Of a stretch of DNA of 64,000 nt, positions 52,409-60,630 are shown one piece after another (positions within the stretch are counted from its first letter, which is position 1; each line of letters starts with the position of its first letter). The notes under the pieces were generated by a model. It worked only from the letters and a program-made list of their open reading frames with translations, did no database searches and was not told the DNA's origin. Both the position numbers and the translations under genes were made by a program. The DNA is from JANQIO01 sp038746745 (GTDB lineage Bacteria > Pseudomonadota > Gammaproteobacteria > Pseudomonadales > Halieaceae): positions 1-64,000 of the forward strand of contig JBCDKJ010000010.1 of NCBI GenBank assembly GCA_038746745.1. Direction: 5' to 3'.

Positions 52409-52427
52409 AATGATAACGGTTATCATT
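52409..52427 (-). promoter_or_regulatory. Fur box of the PepSY cluster
   Basis: AATGATAACGGTTATCATT is a perfect 19-bp palindrome matching the 9-1-9 Fur consensus (GATAATGAT-A-ATCATTATC). It lies about 90 bp before the first small membrane gene. Confidence 0.85.
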
Positions 52428-52479
52428 TGGCGATTCTACAGCACAGCCAGCGGCTCGCGTCCTGCCTATAAGGCCCAGC

Positions 52480-52788
52480 CTATTCCGTCAGCACGGCTTC
52501 AAAGGTCTCCAGGTCCGGGTGCGCCATGTAGGTGCCCTTGGGCGCGCTGGCCTGGGCGTGCGCTTTGCGGAAATGGTCGGACTCTGTCCAGGCCTTAAAC
52601 GCGTCCTGTGATTCCCAGACGGAGTGCGAGGCGTAGAGCACGTGGTCCTCGGTTTCCGGCCCCTTGAGCAGGGCGAAGGACTGAAACCCCGGGACTTCCT
52701 TTAAGAAGGAATCCCGCTCGCGCCAGACGCGCTCGAAGCCTTCTTCGGCACCGTGGGCAATTTTGAATCGGTTCATGGCGATAAACAT
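52480..52788 (-). CDS. ABM-domain protein, heme-degrading monooxygenase-like (HmoA type)
   Basis: 102 residues, one ferredoxin-like ABM domain: MFIAMNRFKIAHGAEEGFERVWRER, FLKEVPGFQSFALLKG and HVLYASHSVWESQDAFKAWTESDHFRKAH. The order resembles IsdG/HmoA heme monooxygenases, and the location between the Fur-controlled PepSY cluster and a heme-type TonB receptor supports a role in heme iron release. Quinol monooxygenase-like activity is the alternative. Confidence 0.8.
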   Translation of the reverse strand: MFIAMNRFKIAHGAEEGFERVWRERDSFLKEVPGFQSFALLKGPETEDHVLYASHSVWESQDAFKAWTESDHFRKAHAQASAPKGTYMAHPDLETFEAVLTE

Positions 52789-53015
52789 GGCGATCTCCGT
52801 CGTTGTCGTGATGTGAAGCGATGGCGAAATAGCGCCTTCAATCGTAGTGTCTTTGAGTATATCGCGCCCTGATGCAGCTACCCCCGTGCGGCCTGATCGT
52901 CTCCCGAGCCCGGATTTGGCGCGTAAAACCCCTGCATTAACATGGACTTACAGGCCTGAAAAATTACCAAAACAGGACGGCGTCGGGAGTGGAAACGCGA
53001 CGAATATTTAATCAT

Positions 53016-53034
53016 AATGATAATGATTCTCATT
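53016..53034 (+). promoter_or_regulatory. Fur box upstream of the TonB receptor
   Basis: AATGATAATGATTCTCATT matches the Fur consensus in nearly every position, 18 bp before the receptor ATG. The sequence around it extends the match (ATAATGATAATGA). Confidence 0.85.
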
Positions 53035-53052
53035 ATATAGTGGAGAAAATCC

Positions 53053-55215
53053 ATGCCCGCTCGCAATTCTCGAAGCGTCACCCGCAACGTCGCTCGCTTT
53101 CCTTTATCCCTGCTGGCGCTTGCCGTGAGCACGGCAACACTGGGGCAGGACGCTGCCGACACCAAGAAAGACAGCAAGACTCTGGAAGAGATTACCGTCT
53201 ATGCCACCAGCAACCCGCTGCCGGTGTTTGATTATCCGGGCCAGGTCAGCGTCGTTGGCCGTGAGGAAATCGACTTGTTCATGCCCTCTGCGGTGTCTGA
53301 CCTGATGCGAGACATCCCTGGCGTGGAGTTCTCCGGTGGACCGAGACGCACGGGTGAAACGCCGAGCATCCGCGGTCGCGGCGGTGAGAACGTGCTGATT
53401 CTGTTTGACGGCGCGCGCCAATCCTTTATCTCGGCCCACGACGGCCGCTTCTTTATTGAGCCGGAATTGATCGGTACCGCTGAAGTCGTGCGCGGCCCGG
53501 CCTCGGCTTTGTATGGCACCGGCGCTGTCGGTGGTGTCTTGGCCTTTGAAACCGTCGATGCCAGCGACCTGCTGATTGCAGACGAGGGCTTTGGCATGCG
53601 CATCCGCGGCGGCTACCAGGATGTGAACGATGAGACCAATGGGTCTATCACTGGCTACTACAAAGAGGGCAAGCTCGACATGCTGGCGAGCCTCAGCGTG
53701 CGTGATTCCGGCGATATCGAGCTGGGTTCGGGCGACGAGCTGGCATCCGATGACGATATTCTCAGCGGCCTGTTAAAGGCGGAGTACCAGCTCACTGAAG
53801 CCCTGCAGGTTTCCGGCTCCTGGCTGCGCTTTGAGAACGATGCGGTGGAGCCCAATAACGGCCAGGGCATCAATGTGGGCGACCCCACGCTGGGCACCCT
53901 GGTTAACAAGGACGTTGAATCAGACACCTTCCGTTTGGGGCTGAACTACAACCCTGTAGACAATGACTGGATTAATGCGAAGTTCACGGCCTACACCAGT
54001 GAATCTCAGGTAGAGGAAGCAGAAATTGGGACGACGCGCGTCACCGTGCGCGACATTGAAACCGACGGCATCTCAGTACGCAACGCCTCATCTTTCCTGA
54101 TCGGCGACAGTACCCATACCATCACTGTCGGTGGTGACTGGTTTGAAGACCAGCAGGTGGGCCGCGACAACACCAACATGGCTGGCATTCGGAACGGCGT
54201 GCCCGATGGCAAATCAGAATTCCTCGGCGCCTTTGTACAGTTGGAATCATCCTTCACCGAACCGCTCGGTCTGCCCGGTGAGTTGTTGCTGGTACCCGGT
54301 ATCCGCTACGACGATTTTGAAAGTTCATCGGATACGGTTGAGGCCAGCGACAACAGCGACGACGAGGTGTCACTGCGCCTTGGCGTAAGCTATGGCCCCA
54401 CCGAGTGGTTCCGCGTGTTTGCCAACTATGCGGAAGGCTTCAGGGCGCCCTCCATCAATGAGCTGTATCTGGACGGCACCCACTTTACGATTCCGCACCC
54501 GATTCTCGGACCGGGCGCACCGATTGTGAATGCATTCATTCCTAATCCTGATCTGGTGCCTGAAGATTCCGAGACGCTGGAATTTGGTATCGGCCTCGAC
54601 TTCAACAGTGTTTTCACCGACGGTGATCGGCTGGCGGTGAAAACCTCCTACTACGACAGTGAGGTGGTGGACCTGATCGACCTGTTTGTGGAGTTCTCTT
54701 TCAACCCCACCTGTTTTGGCCCTCCCTTCTTCCCCTGTGGCGCGGGTGTGACCAGCAGCCGTAACGTGGCAGATGCCGAACTGGAAGGCTATGAGCTCGA
54801 GGGCACGTATGACTCAAGCCGCTTCTTCGCACGCGCGGCCTACGGCTCCATAGACGGGGAAAATAAAGCGGATGGTTCTGATTTGGGCGTGCTGTTCCCG
54901 GACCGCCTTAACTTCGACTTCCGCCTGAAACTGCCCGAATTCAATTCAGCCGTCGGTACCCGTATCCAGTTCGCTGACGAATTTGAGCGTAATGCCTTTA
55001 ATGATGACACCGGCATGAATGAAGTGGTGGAGTCGCGGGATGACTATGTGGTGTATGACATCTACGCCACCTGGAGCCCGGCCTTCCTGAAAAACGTCCG
55101 TATCGATGCGTCGGTTGAAAACCTGGCCGATGAAGACTACGACCGCGTTTTCCAGGGCGTTAGCGAGCCTGGCCGGAACGTCAAAGTCGCCTTCACCTGG
55201 CAGGGCGACTTTTAG
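53053..55215 (+). CDS. TonB-dependent receptor, probably heme/hemoprotein type
   Basis: 720 residues: signal peptide (LSLLALAVSTATLGQ), TonB-box-like TLEEITVYAT, a plug domain with DLMRDIPGVEFSGGPRRTGETPSIRGRGGENVLILFDGARQ and VVRGPASALYGTGAVGG, and a 22-strand barrel ending in Phe. The heme-receptor boxes FRAP (about 463-466) and NPDL (about 498), with His between them (GTHF, PHPI), suggest hemoglobin/heme uptake. A disulfide-like CFGPPFFPC loop follows. Fur box just upstream; a terminator follows the gene. Confidence 0.92.
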   Translation: MPARNSRSVTRNVARFPLSLLALAVSTATLGQDAADTKKDSKTLEEITVYATSNPLPVFDYPGQVSVVGREEIDLFMPSAVSDLMRDIPGVEFSGGPRRTGETPSIRGRGGENVLILFDGARQSFISAHDGRFFIEPELIGTAEVVRGPASALYGTGAVGGVLAFETVDASDLLIADEGFGMRIRGGYQDVNDETNGSITGYYKEGKLDMLASLSVRDSGDIELGSGDELASDDDILSGLLKAEYQLTEALQVSGSWLRFENDAVEPNNGQGINVGDPTLGTLVNKDVESDTFRLGLNYNPVDNDWINAKFTAYTSESQVEEAEIGTTRVTVRDIETDGISVRNASSFLIGDSTHTITVGGDWFEDQQVGRDNTNMAGIRNGVPDGKSEFLGAFVQLESSFTEPLGLPGELLLVPGIRYDDFESSSDTVEASDNSDDEVSLRLGVSYGPTEWFRVFANYAEGFRAPSINELYLDGTHFTIPHPILGPGAPIVNAFIPNPDLVPEDSETLEFGIGLDFNSVFTDGDRLAVKTSYYDSEVVDLIDLFVEFSFNPTCFGPPFFPCGAGVTSSRNVADAELEGYELEGTYDSSRFFARAAYGSIDGENKADGSDLGVLFPDRLNFDFRLKLPEFNSAVGTRIQFADEFERNAFNDDTGMNEVVESRDDYVVYDIYATWSPAFLKNVRIDASVENLADEDYDRVFQGVSEPGRNVKVAFTWQGDF

Positions 55216-55275
55216 TTTAAGCGAAGCCAGCCACTAGGGGGTGGCTGTCCAGGTCCAAACCCTTGTAAGCCTTGC

Positions 55276-55301
55276 GCCGCTGGTTTCCGGCGGCTTTTTT
55301 T
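55276..55301 (+). terminator. Rho-independent terminator after the TonB receptor
   Basis: Stem GCCGCTGG / CCGGCGGC (one G-T pair) with a TTT loop, followed by seven T, 60 bp after the receptor stop codon. Confidence 0.88.
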
Positions 55302-55390
55302 GGCTTGCGCTGGATCAGTGCTGTCACACCGCACAGCCTCAGGGGCACCACAGGTGCTACACTTAGGGTCTGCAAAGAGGAGATGTATCG

Positions 55391-55609
55391 ATGTCTTTAC
55401 CCAAACAACCCATGCTGCGCATGGTCTCAATCGGACTGCCCACACTGCTGGCGCTCAACCTGCTTGGCTACGCCGTACTCAAGCAGCCGGCAGCAGTGCC
55501 TTTCGCCAAAGCCTGGTGGTCAACCTGGGCACCGGCGTATATCGCGCTGCTGGCCTTCTTCAGCGCGGGCGTGGCGAGTCTGCTGCAAAAGAACAACGAC
55601 TGCGAATAA
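55391..55609 (+). CDS. Small membrane protein, unknown
   Basis: 72 residues with two hydrophobic helices (SIGLPTLLALNLLGYAVL and YIALLAFFSAGVASLL) and a polar C-terminus QKNNDCE. The start has a good ribosome site (AGAGGAGA, 8-10 bp upstream). No family recognised. It stands alone after a terminator. Confidence 0.6.
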   Translation: MSLPKQPMLRMVSIGLPTLLALNLLGYAVLKQPAAVPFAKAWWSTWAPAYIALLAFFSAGVASLLQKNNDCE

Positions 55610-55806
55610 AGCGCCTGGAGCGCGTCCCCGCAGTGTCTTCATCTACCCACCGGCTTGATCTATAGCATGTTGCGCGAGCAAACCAGACGGTAGCGGTTTA
55701 CCCTGTCGTACACCGTGCAGCTGAGCACGCCTCACATTTTGTCCGCCTGATAGCGCGGCGTTATTCTCGGTAGAAGCTTTTGCCGGAACGCGGCTATGGA
55801 TTCGTG

Positions 55807-56994
55807 ATGAAGAAAATCGTAATTGCACTGGTCACTATCCTCGCTCTCGCTGGCAGCTATCTGTTGGGCTCCTTTAATGCCAGCAAGACCATCGCCTTGC
55901 CGGAGGCTGCCTGGACTGGGGGCAATGACGCGGCGGAAGCCTGGAGAGAACTCGCAGCGAGTCTGGAGGCGGCGGGTGCCAGAGTATTTGATGCCACCGA
56001 TGACCCGAAGGAGCGTATTGAAGGGCTGGCGTATCTCGGCGGGCTCGCGACTGCCGCGCTGGAAATGAAGCTCGCCAAGGGCAGCGGTGCAGAGCCCGCA
56101 TTCACTAACTGGATGTCGGATTACCGCAAGTTTCTCGGCGATAGCCCCGATGCCATCTATCACACTGCACAGCTCTCCTCAAAATATCGCTACGAAGTCA
56201 CCGGTCATCGCGGTGACGCCGAGTACCTGGGCTTTATGCTCTATGGCAAACAACTGAATGGCTGGAATAGGGCGGCCGCTAATCTCTCCCAGGAACAGCT
56301 TCAGTTTGATGAAAGCGGCAACTTCACCATTCTGCTAAGCAGCGCTGCGCCCGAGGGTGACAGTACCAACTGGCTGCGGCTGGAAGACGATATCCATATG
56401 CTGATGGTGCGCCAGTACTACCACGACCCTGACAGCAAGACGAAAGCTCACTTCACCATTCGGAATCTCGACGCCCCTGCTCACAGGGTAAAAACCTCTG
56501 AAGAAGTGGCCAGCGGCATTCGTGCCGCCGCGACCTTTTTTACAGATACCGTGGACGGCGCTATAGCGCTCAGCGCTATGAACGCCGAGAACCGCAACAG
56601 CATCGACCCGCCAAAGGGCTATAACGCCGACTTCGGCGGTATCTTTTATCCCACCTTCGACAATGAATACTTCGGCGGCTGGTACCAACTCGAGGATGAC
56701 GAGGCGCTCATCGTTGAAGGCGCCGTCCCTGATGCCCCATACTGGAGCGTGTCTTTGCAGAACCGCTGGATGGAATCCCTGGATTACAAACACTTCCAGG
56801 TGGGCCTGAATGATCAGCAGATCAAAAACCAGGACGGGCGTTACCGCATTGTGGTCTCCAGCCAAAAGCCTGCGACTGGCAACTGGCTGGATACGGCAGG
56901 ACACCCGGAGGGCCTGCTGGTGATTCGATATCAACTTTCGACGGATAGTGAGAAGCCAACAATGACGTTGGTGAAGTTAGATGATTTGGAATAA
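55807..56994 (+). CDS. DUF1214 domain protein, exported
   Basis: 395 residues from ATG 55807 (a TTG at 55780 gives nine more). N-terminal signal or anchor KKIVIALVTILALAGSYLLG. The DUF1214 signature is near the C-terminus: EGAVPDAPYWSVSLQNRWMESLDYKHFQVGLNDQQ, with DGRYRIVVSSQKP, WLDTAGHPEGLLVIRY. Members are beta-rich proteins of unknown function, sometimes annotated as sphingomyelin-related; the sequence does not support a specific activity. Preceded by 197 bp without recognised features. Confidence 0.85.
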   Translation: MKKIVIALVTILALAGSYLLGSFNASKTIALPEAAWTGGNDAAEAWRELAASLEAAGARVFDATDDPKERIEGLAYLGGLATAALEMKLAKGSGAEPAFTNWMSDYRKFLGDSPDAIYHTAQLSSKYRYEVTGHRGDAEYLGFMLYGKQLNGWNRAAANLSQEQLQFDESGNFTILLSSAAPEGDSTNWLRLEDDIHMLMVRQYYHDPDSKTKAHFTIRNLDAPAHRVKTSEEVASGIRAAATFFTDTVDGAIALSAMNAENRNSIDPPKGYNADFGGIFYPTFDNEYFGGWYQLEDDEALIVEGAVPDAPYWSVSLQNRWMESLDYKHFQVGLNDQQIKNQDGRYRIVVSSQKPATGNWLDTAGHPEGLLVIRYQLSTDSEKPTMTLVKLDDLE

Positions 56995-57043
56995 ACCGAT
57001 CAGAACCCTTTGCGTTGCTCTTTGTGATTAGAGTTCGTCGCCC

Positions 57044-57493
57044 TTGAAAATCCGATACTACTTGCCTTCTGATCTCGATGCGGTGATGGACATCTGGTAC
57101 CGAGCCTGGCATTCAATCGATTCGAATCTGCAGCATCCGCACCCTAAGAGCGCCTGGGAAACCCGATGGTCCGCAGATATCGTCCCCACACATCAGGTTG
57201 TGGTGGCGGAACAACATCAGGAAGTGGCCGCGTTTGCCGCCCTGAATCAACAAATACAACCTGCAGAACTGTCGCAGATTTTTGTTGATCCACGTAAACA
57301 GGGCTGTGGCTTAGGAACTGCACTGCTGGATTGGGCAAAGCAGCGCTCTCCGGCAGGAATTGTTTTATGGACTCTGGAGATCAACGCCGGTTCCCGACGT
57401 TTTTATGAGCGACACGGTTTTGTGCAAACATTACCGGGCGTGAACGAGATAAATCAGCTCCGCAATATTGGTTATCTGTGGAGCAGTGATTAG
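57044..57493 (+). CDS. GNAT family N-acetyltransferase
   Basis: 149 residues: KIRYYLPSDLDAVMDIWYRAW, the acetyl-CoA loop DPRKQGCGLGTALLDWAKQ and INAGSRRFYERHGFVQT, all typical GNAT motifs A and B. The start is TTG 57044. The acceptor is unknown. Lies 49 bp after the DUF1214 gene. Confidence 0.88.
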   Translation: MKIRYYLPSDLDAVMDIWYRAWHSIDSNLQHPHPKSAWETRWSADIVPTHQVVVAEQHQEVAAFAALNQQIQPAELSQIFVDPRKQGCGLGTALLDWAKQRSPAGIVLWTLEINAGSRRFYERHGFVQTLPGVNEINQLRNIGYLWSSD

Positions 57494-57659
57494 CCAGATC
57501 GCTACAGCGGTCAACGCAACGCAGCGCTCAGAAAAAAGCGTACAAGGGGCGTGAAGTTGTTTGCTTCTCCCAAATTAACAGCAGCTTTGGAGCTCTGTTT
57601 GAGGGCTGCGTTGGCCGCTCAGAGGCAGGCATGGGCTGTTGAGAAAACAGGTAAACCGT

Positions 57660-58211
57660 ATGCGCGTTTTACGTAGCTATCAAGTGCATGGTAAAGGTCG
57701 ATTTTTCGTCGTAGGTCAAAATTTTCTCGGTTTCTTGCTTCTCGTTGCAATTTGCTCTGGCATGCACTCAATCGCACCAAGTGCGCGTCTGAACAAAGTA
57801 GAGCTGAAGTGCGGCGAAAACACCTATACAACGACGGCCAAGACTAGACGAGAATGCAAAATCGATGACCGATATGTATCGGGGTGTCACTGCCGCAAAC
57901 TGACGAATCCTTGGTCGAGAGTATTTTGGTGCTTGTTTGCTCCGTTACTCGTTAGTTTTGTCGGCTTCGTTATACTCGGAGGACGAGTGGTTTCTCGGTG
58001 CGTAGTTACCTCACTCGCGGTTGTCATACATCTATTAGACTTGCTCCTTGATGCCTTTGCCGAAGAACCGAACGCAGCGATGGCTATCGTTATGGTCCCT
58101 TTCTTTGGTGCAGTATTCGCGATGCTAGCAGCGATATGGATGGCCGCGTTTCATTTGGCAGTAGTCTGTTACGATCGATATCGCAGTCGGAAGTCGAGTG
58201 ATTCTGGCTAA
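57660..58211 (+). CDS. Predicted membrane protein, unknown
   Basis: 183 residues from ATG 57660 (AGG 8 bp upstream; an in-frame TTG at 57639 is possible). It has a first membrane helix (FVVGQNFLGFLLLVAICSGM), a Cys-rich loop (LKCGENTYTT, CKIDDRYVSGCHCRKL) and then three further hydrophobic segments (VFWCLFAPLLVSFVGFVILG, VTSLAVVIHLLDLLLDAF, AIVMVPFFGAVFAMLAAIWM). The family is not recognised. The DNA here is less GC-rich than the rest, suggesting accessory or transferred origin. Confidence 0.6.
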   Translation: MRVLRSYQVHGKGRFFVVGQNFLGFLLLVAICSGMHSIAPSARLNKVELKCGENTYTTTAKTRRECKIDDRYVSGCHCRKLTNPWSRVFWCLFAPLLVSFVGFVILGGRVVSRCVVTSLAVVIHLLDLLLDAFAEEPNAAMAIVMVPFFGAVFAMLAAIWMAAFHLAVVCYDRYRSRKSSDSG

Positions 58212-58305
58212 CACGCAGGACAATGTACCTAATCATCCGCTACTGATATCGACTTGAAGCGATTAACTATGCTCCAGTAAACAGAAGAGTCAGATCCTTT
58301 TACTG

Positions 58306-59379
58306 TTACTTTTGAGACTTTGCATAGGCCGTCGCTCGGTCTCGATATGTTTCTATCGCATGCGCGACATCATCGCAGTCCAGTCCTAAAGCGAATGTGC
58401 TGAAATGGAGAGTTCCGGCCTTTGTATGTAGCCTAAGCAGTGAGCCGAGCTGGCTCCCTGCGCGCTTTGAGACCGATTCAAGCTCAGGCCATGTAACAAA
58501 ATGCGCCCCGCCGCCAACAGCTTTCGTTAAATCAAAGCCCGACCGATCCATGATCATAGAAACCCGTTTAGTTCGTTCAAAGAACCAAAAACAACCAACA
58601 CCAAGGCCAAAGGCAGCTATATACCACAAGGCTTTTAGGAAAAAGCTCATTTGCTCGCGCACCGCATTAATGAGGTCAGCAAAGCCTAGCGCGACGGTCA
58701 GAACTATTAGCCCGTAAGTCGTAGCAGTGAGTGTGACTTCAATGACGTCTCTTTCCAGAACCAGTTCTGTCGCCGGTGCTGAGGCAAGTGTTCTGTCCAA
58801 AGCACGCTTCAAAAGCTCTGATTTTTTAAGGCGTGATATTTCCGTATACCAAATTAGAGACGCGCAAACCAAACAAGTTGCAGCCAGTGATATCCGCATT
58901 GACAGCATCGAGGTGCGCTCATCCCACGCTGTCTCTTTTATTTCCTCAGGGATTAAAAGGTATGCGGGAGTGGTATCAGGGCCTAACTCCTCTCCACCTG
59001 AAATCAACACCCTGCGCGCAGGTTTCCTGGCCAGGCTGATGACTTCGATACTTTCAAGATATCCACGTTCGATGCGAGCTCTAAGCCGAGCATCTGTATC
59101 TTTCAGTCTAACTAGCCGATAGACGGTATTATATGGAACCCATTTCCTGGGAATTCTGACGACTACATCGTCCTCATTTACTTTCATTCGGATCCTGGCA
59201 ATCCTGCCTTTACGCGCTTTCCTTGTCTTGTCTGGGTGCTCCACTCCAACGAGGTCTCCCTCTATCACTGACGTACCCAAGCTCCAATTTGCAGGCACTC
59301 TCACCCATTGCTCAAATGCAAAAACAACCAGTAAACATATGGACAAAAAGGCAACTATTTTTCTTCCAGTCCTACGCAC
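58306..59379 (-). CDS. Predicted membrane protein with possible PH-like C-terminal domain
   Basis: 357 residues: an N-terminal helix (IVAFLSICLLVVFAFEQW), a soluble beta-rich part (about 35-165; SVIEGDLVGVEHPDK...VVVRIPRKWVPYNTVYRL), then a helix, a charged stretch and two more helices (about 180-280; LIVLTVALGFADLI, LWYIAAFGLGVGCFWFF), ending with a SMIMDRSGFDLTK...HFVTWPELESVSKRAG segment that resembles bacterial PH-like domains. No family recognised with confidence. It is convergent with the preceding gene and less GC-rich. Confidence 0.6.
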   Translation of the reverse strand: MRRTGRKIVAFLSICLLVVFAFEQWVRVPANWSLGTSVIEGDLVGVEHPDKTRKARKGRIARIRMKVNEDDVVVRIPRKWVPYNTVYRLVRLKDTDARLRARIERGYLESIEVISLARKPARRVLISGGEELGPDTTPAYLLIPEEIKETAWDERTSMLSMRISLAATCLVCASLIWYTEISRLKKSELLKRALDRTLASAPATELVLERDVIEVTLTATTYGLIVLTVALGFADLINAVREQMSFFLKALWYIAAFGLGVGCFWFFERTKRVSMIMDRSGFDLTKAVGGGAHFVTWPELESVSKRAGSQLGSLLRLHTKAGTLHFSTFALGLDCDDVAHAIETYRDRATAYAKSQK

Positions 59380-59517
59380 TGAGCATCACCATCAACCAAG
59401 TAGCGGGTATCTTCAATTAAAGTGTAGTTCACAGGCGGTTTGGGGCAGCCGTGAGTCTAAATTTTTTCCTGGAGCATATCCTCGGCTACTTGTATGGCAT
59501 CTAGGAAGCCTCCATCG

Positions 59518-60102
59518 CTACCAGAATCGGGCTTCACTCATCAGCATCAGCGACATTCCTGCAGCGGCCCCTGAGATAAAGACGTTCCAGTCCCGGTGCC
59601 GGACGTTGAGAACCTTCAAAAACACCGCAGAGATACCCACAACAACAGTCACAACCAGCAGCTGACCGAGTTCAATGCCAAGATTGAATCCAAACAGGGG
59701 GCCTGCTATCGACGCGTCGTCCATCAGCAGAGCGCGGAAGTAATTGGAAAACCCCATGCCGTGAATGAATCCGAAGAAGAGCGCTACCAGATACTGTCGT
59801 GTCATGGCGGGGCCGCTCACGCCATGGCTACTGCGCAGCGTATTGTGCAGAGCGGTGATAAGAATGGTGGTTGGAATGAGGAACTCTACAATGTGCGACG
59901 GAACAATCACGGTGCCGACGGACGAGAGCGCGAGAGTGATGCTGTGACCTACAGTAAAGGCAGTCACTAGAATGACGATGTTTCGCCACTGCTCGATACT
60001 GTAAGCCGCGCAGAGCACAACAAGAAACAGGATGTGATCGAAGCCAGCGAGATTAGAGATGTGCTCGAAGCCCAGCTGCAAGTAAAAGAGAAGGGTCTGC
60101 AC
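59518..60102 (-). CDS. HupE/UreJ family membrane protein
   Basis: 194 residues of six or so membrane helices. The signature at the start is LGFEHISNLAGFDHILFLVVLCAAY (HxxxxxGxDHxLF), followed by VTAFTVGHSITLALSS and GFIHGMGFSNYF. HupE/UreJ proteins move nickel or cobalt; this HupE_UreJ_2 subgroup is often beside DUF6702 genes and its real substrate is unclear. It follows the DUF6702-like gene by 1 bp. Confidence 0.85.
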   Translation of the reverse strand: MQTLLFYLQLGFEHISNLAGFDHILFLVVLCAAYSIEQWRNIVILVTAFTVGHSITLALSSVGTVIVPSHIVEFLIPTTILITALHNTLRSSHGVSGPAMTRQYLVALFFGFIHGMGFSNYFRALLMDDASIAGPLFGFNLGIELGQLLVVTVVVGISAVFLKVLNVRHRDWNVFISGAAAGMSLMLMSEARFW

Positions 60103-60103
60103 G

Positions 60104-60601
60104 CTAGTACGCCAGGGTATACACGGGTGTCTTTTTATTCAGCATCAGGCTTTTTGAGTCCTCGTCCACATACACATAGACGATGTTGTTCTGATCGTAA
60201 AACAGGTCTGTGAATACTGCGTTTTTGATTTCAAGCGACCGCAGCTGCTGTTCCTCGCGGTGTTCAAACAGCACAGCCAAAGCGACGTTGTCGCCTTCGC
60301 CGCCCAAGCGCTTGCTCTTAATGTTTAGCTCAACCCTTTTGCCGTTCACCTTTATGTAAAAGAACTGCGCCAAGTAATCGAGAAGCAGACCTTCGGCCTC
60401 TGGCGCTTCCTGTGGCGTGGCGAATCCCAGCTCGGTACTGTCAGGGTCAAACACCAGTGCCTCGTTAACATCCATGAGAAACAGCCGAAGGCTAATCGTC
60501 AGCAGTCGGGTTTTGGATGAGTACTCTATTTCGCAAAGGGACAGCCTGAGTGGATGTGCTTCGGTGCTTGTCCCGGACAGCAGCGAGGCTATTAACAGCA
60601 A
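60104..60601 (-). CDS. DUF6702-like periplasmic protein (unusual start)
   Basis: 165 residues from TTG 60601. It has a signal-peptide core (LLLIASLLSGTSTEA) and a beta-rich domain: HPLRLSLCEIEYSSKTRLLTISLRLFLMDVNEAL and a Tyr-rich C-terminus (NNIVYVYVDED). The family (DUF6702) often precedes HupE genes. From TTG the signal peptide lacks basic residues. The frame runs on upstream as KRRSLVSVTG to CTG 60634, which overlaps the dipeptidase stop as CTGA, the geometry of a coupled ATGA start. A CTG start is plausible. Confidence 0.7.
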   Translation of the reverse strand: MLLIASLLSGTSTEAHPLRLSLCEIEYSSKTRLLTISLRLFLMDVNEALVFDPDSTELGFATPQEAPEAEGLLLDYLAQFFYIKVNGKRVELNIKSKRLGGEGDNVALAVLFEHREEQQLRSLEIKNAVFTDLFYDQNNIVYVYVDEDSKSLMLNKKTPVYTLAY

Positions 60602-60630
60602 TCCTGTGACCGAAACCAGAGAGCGACGTT

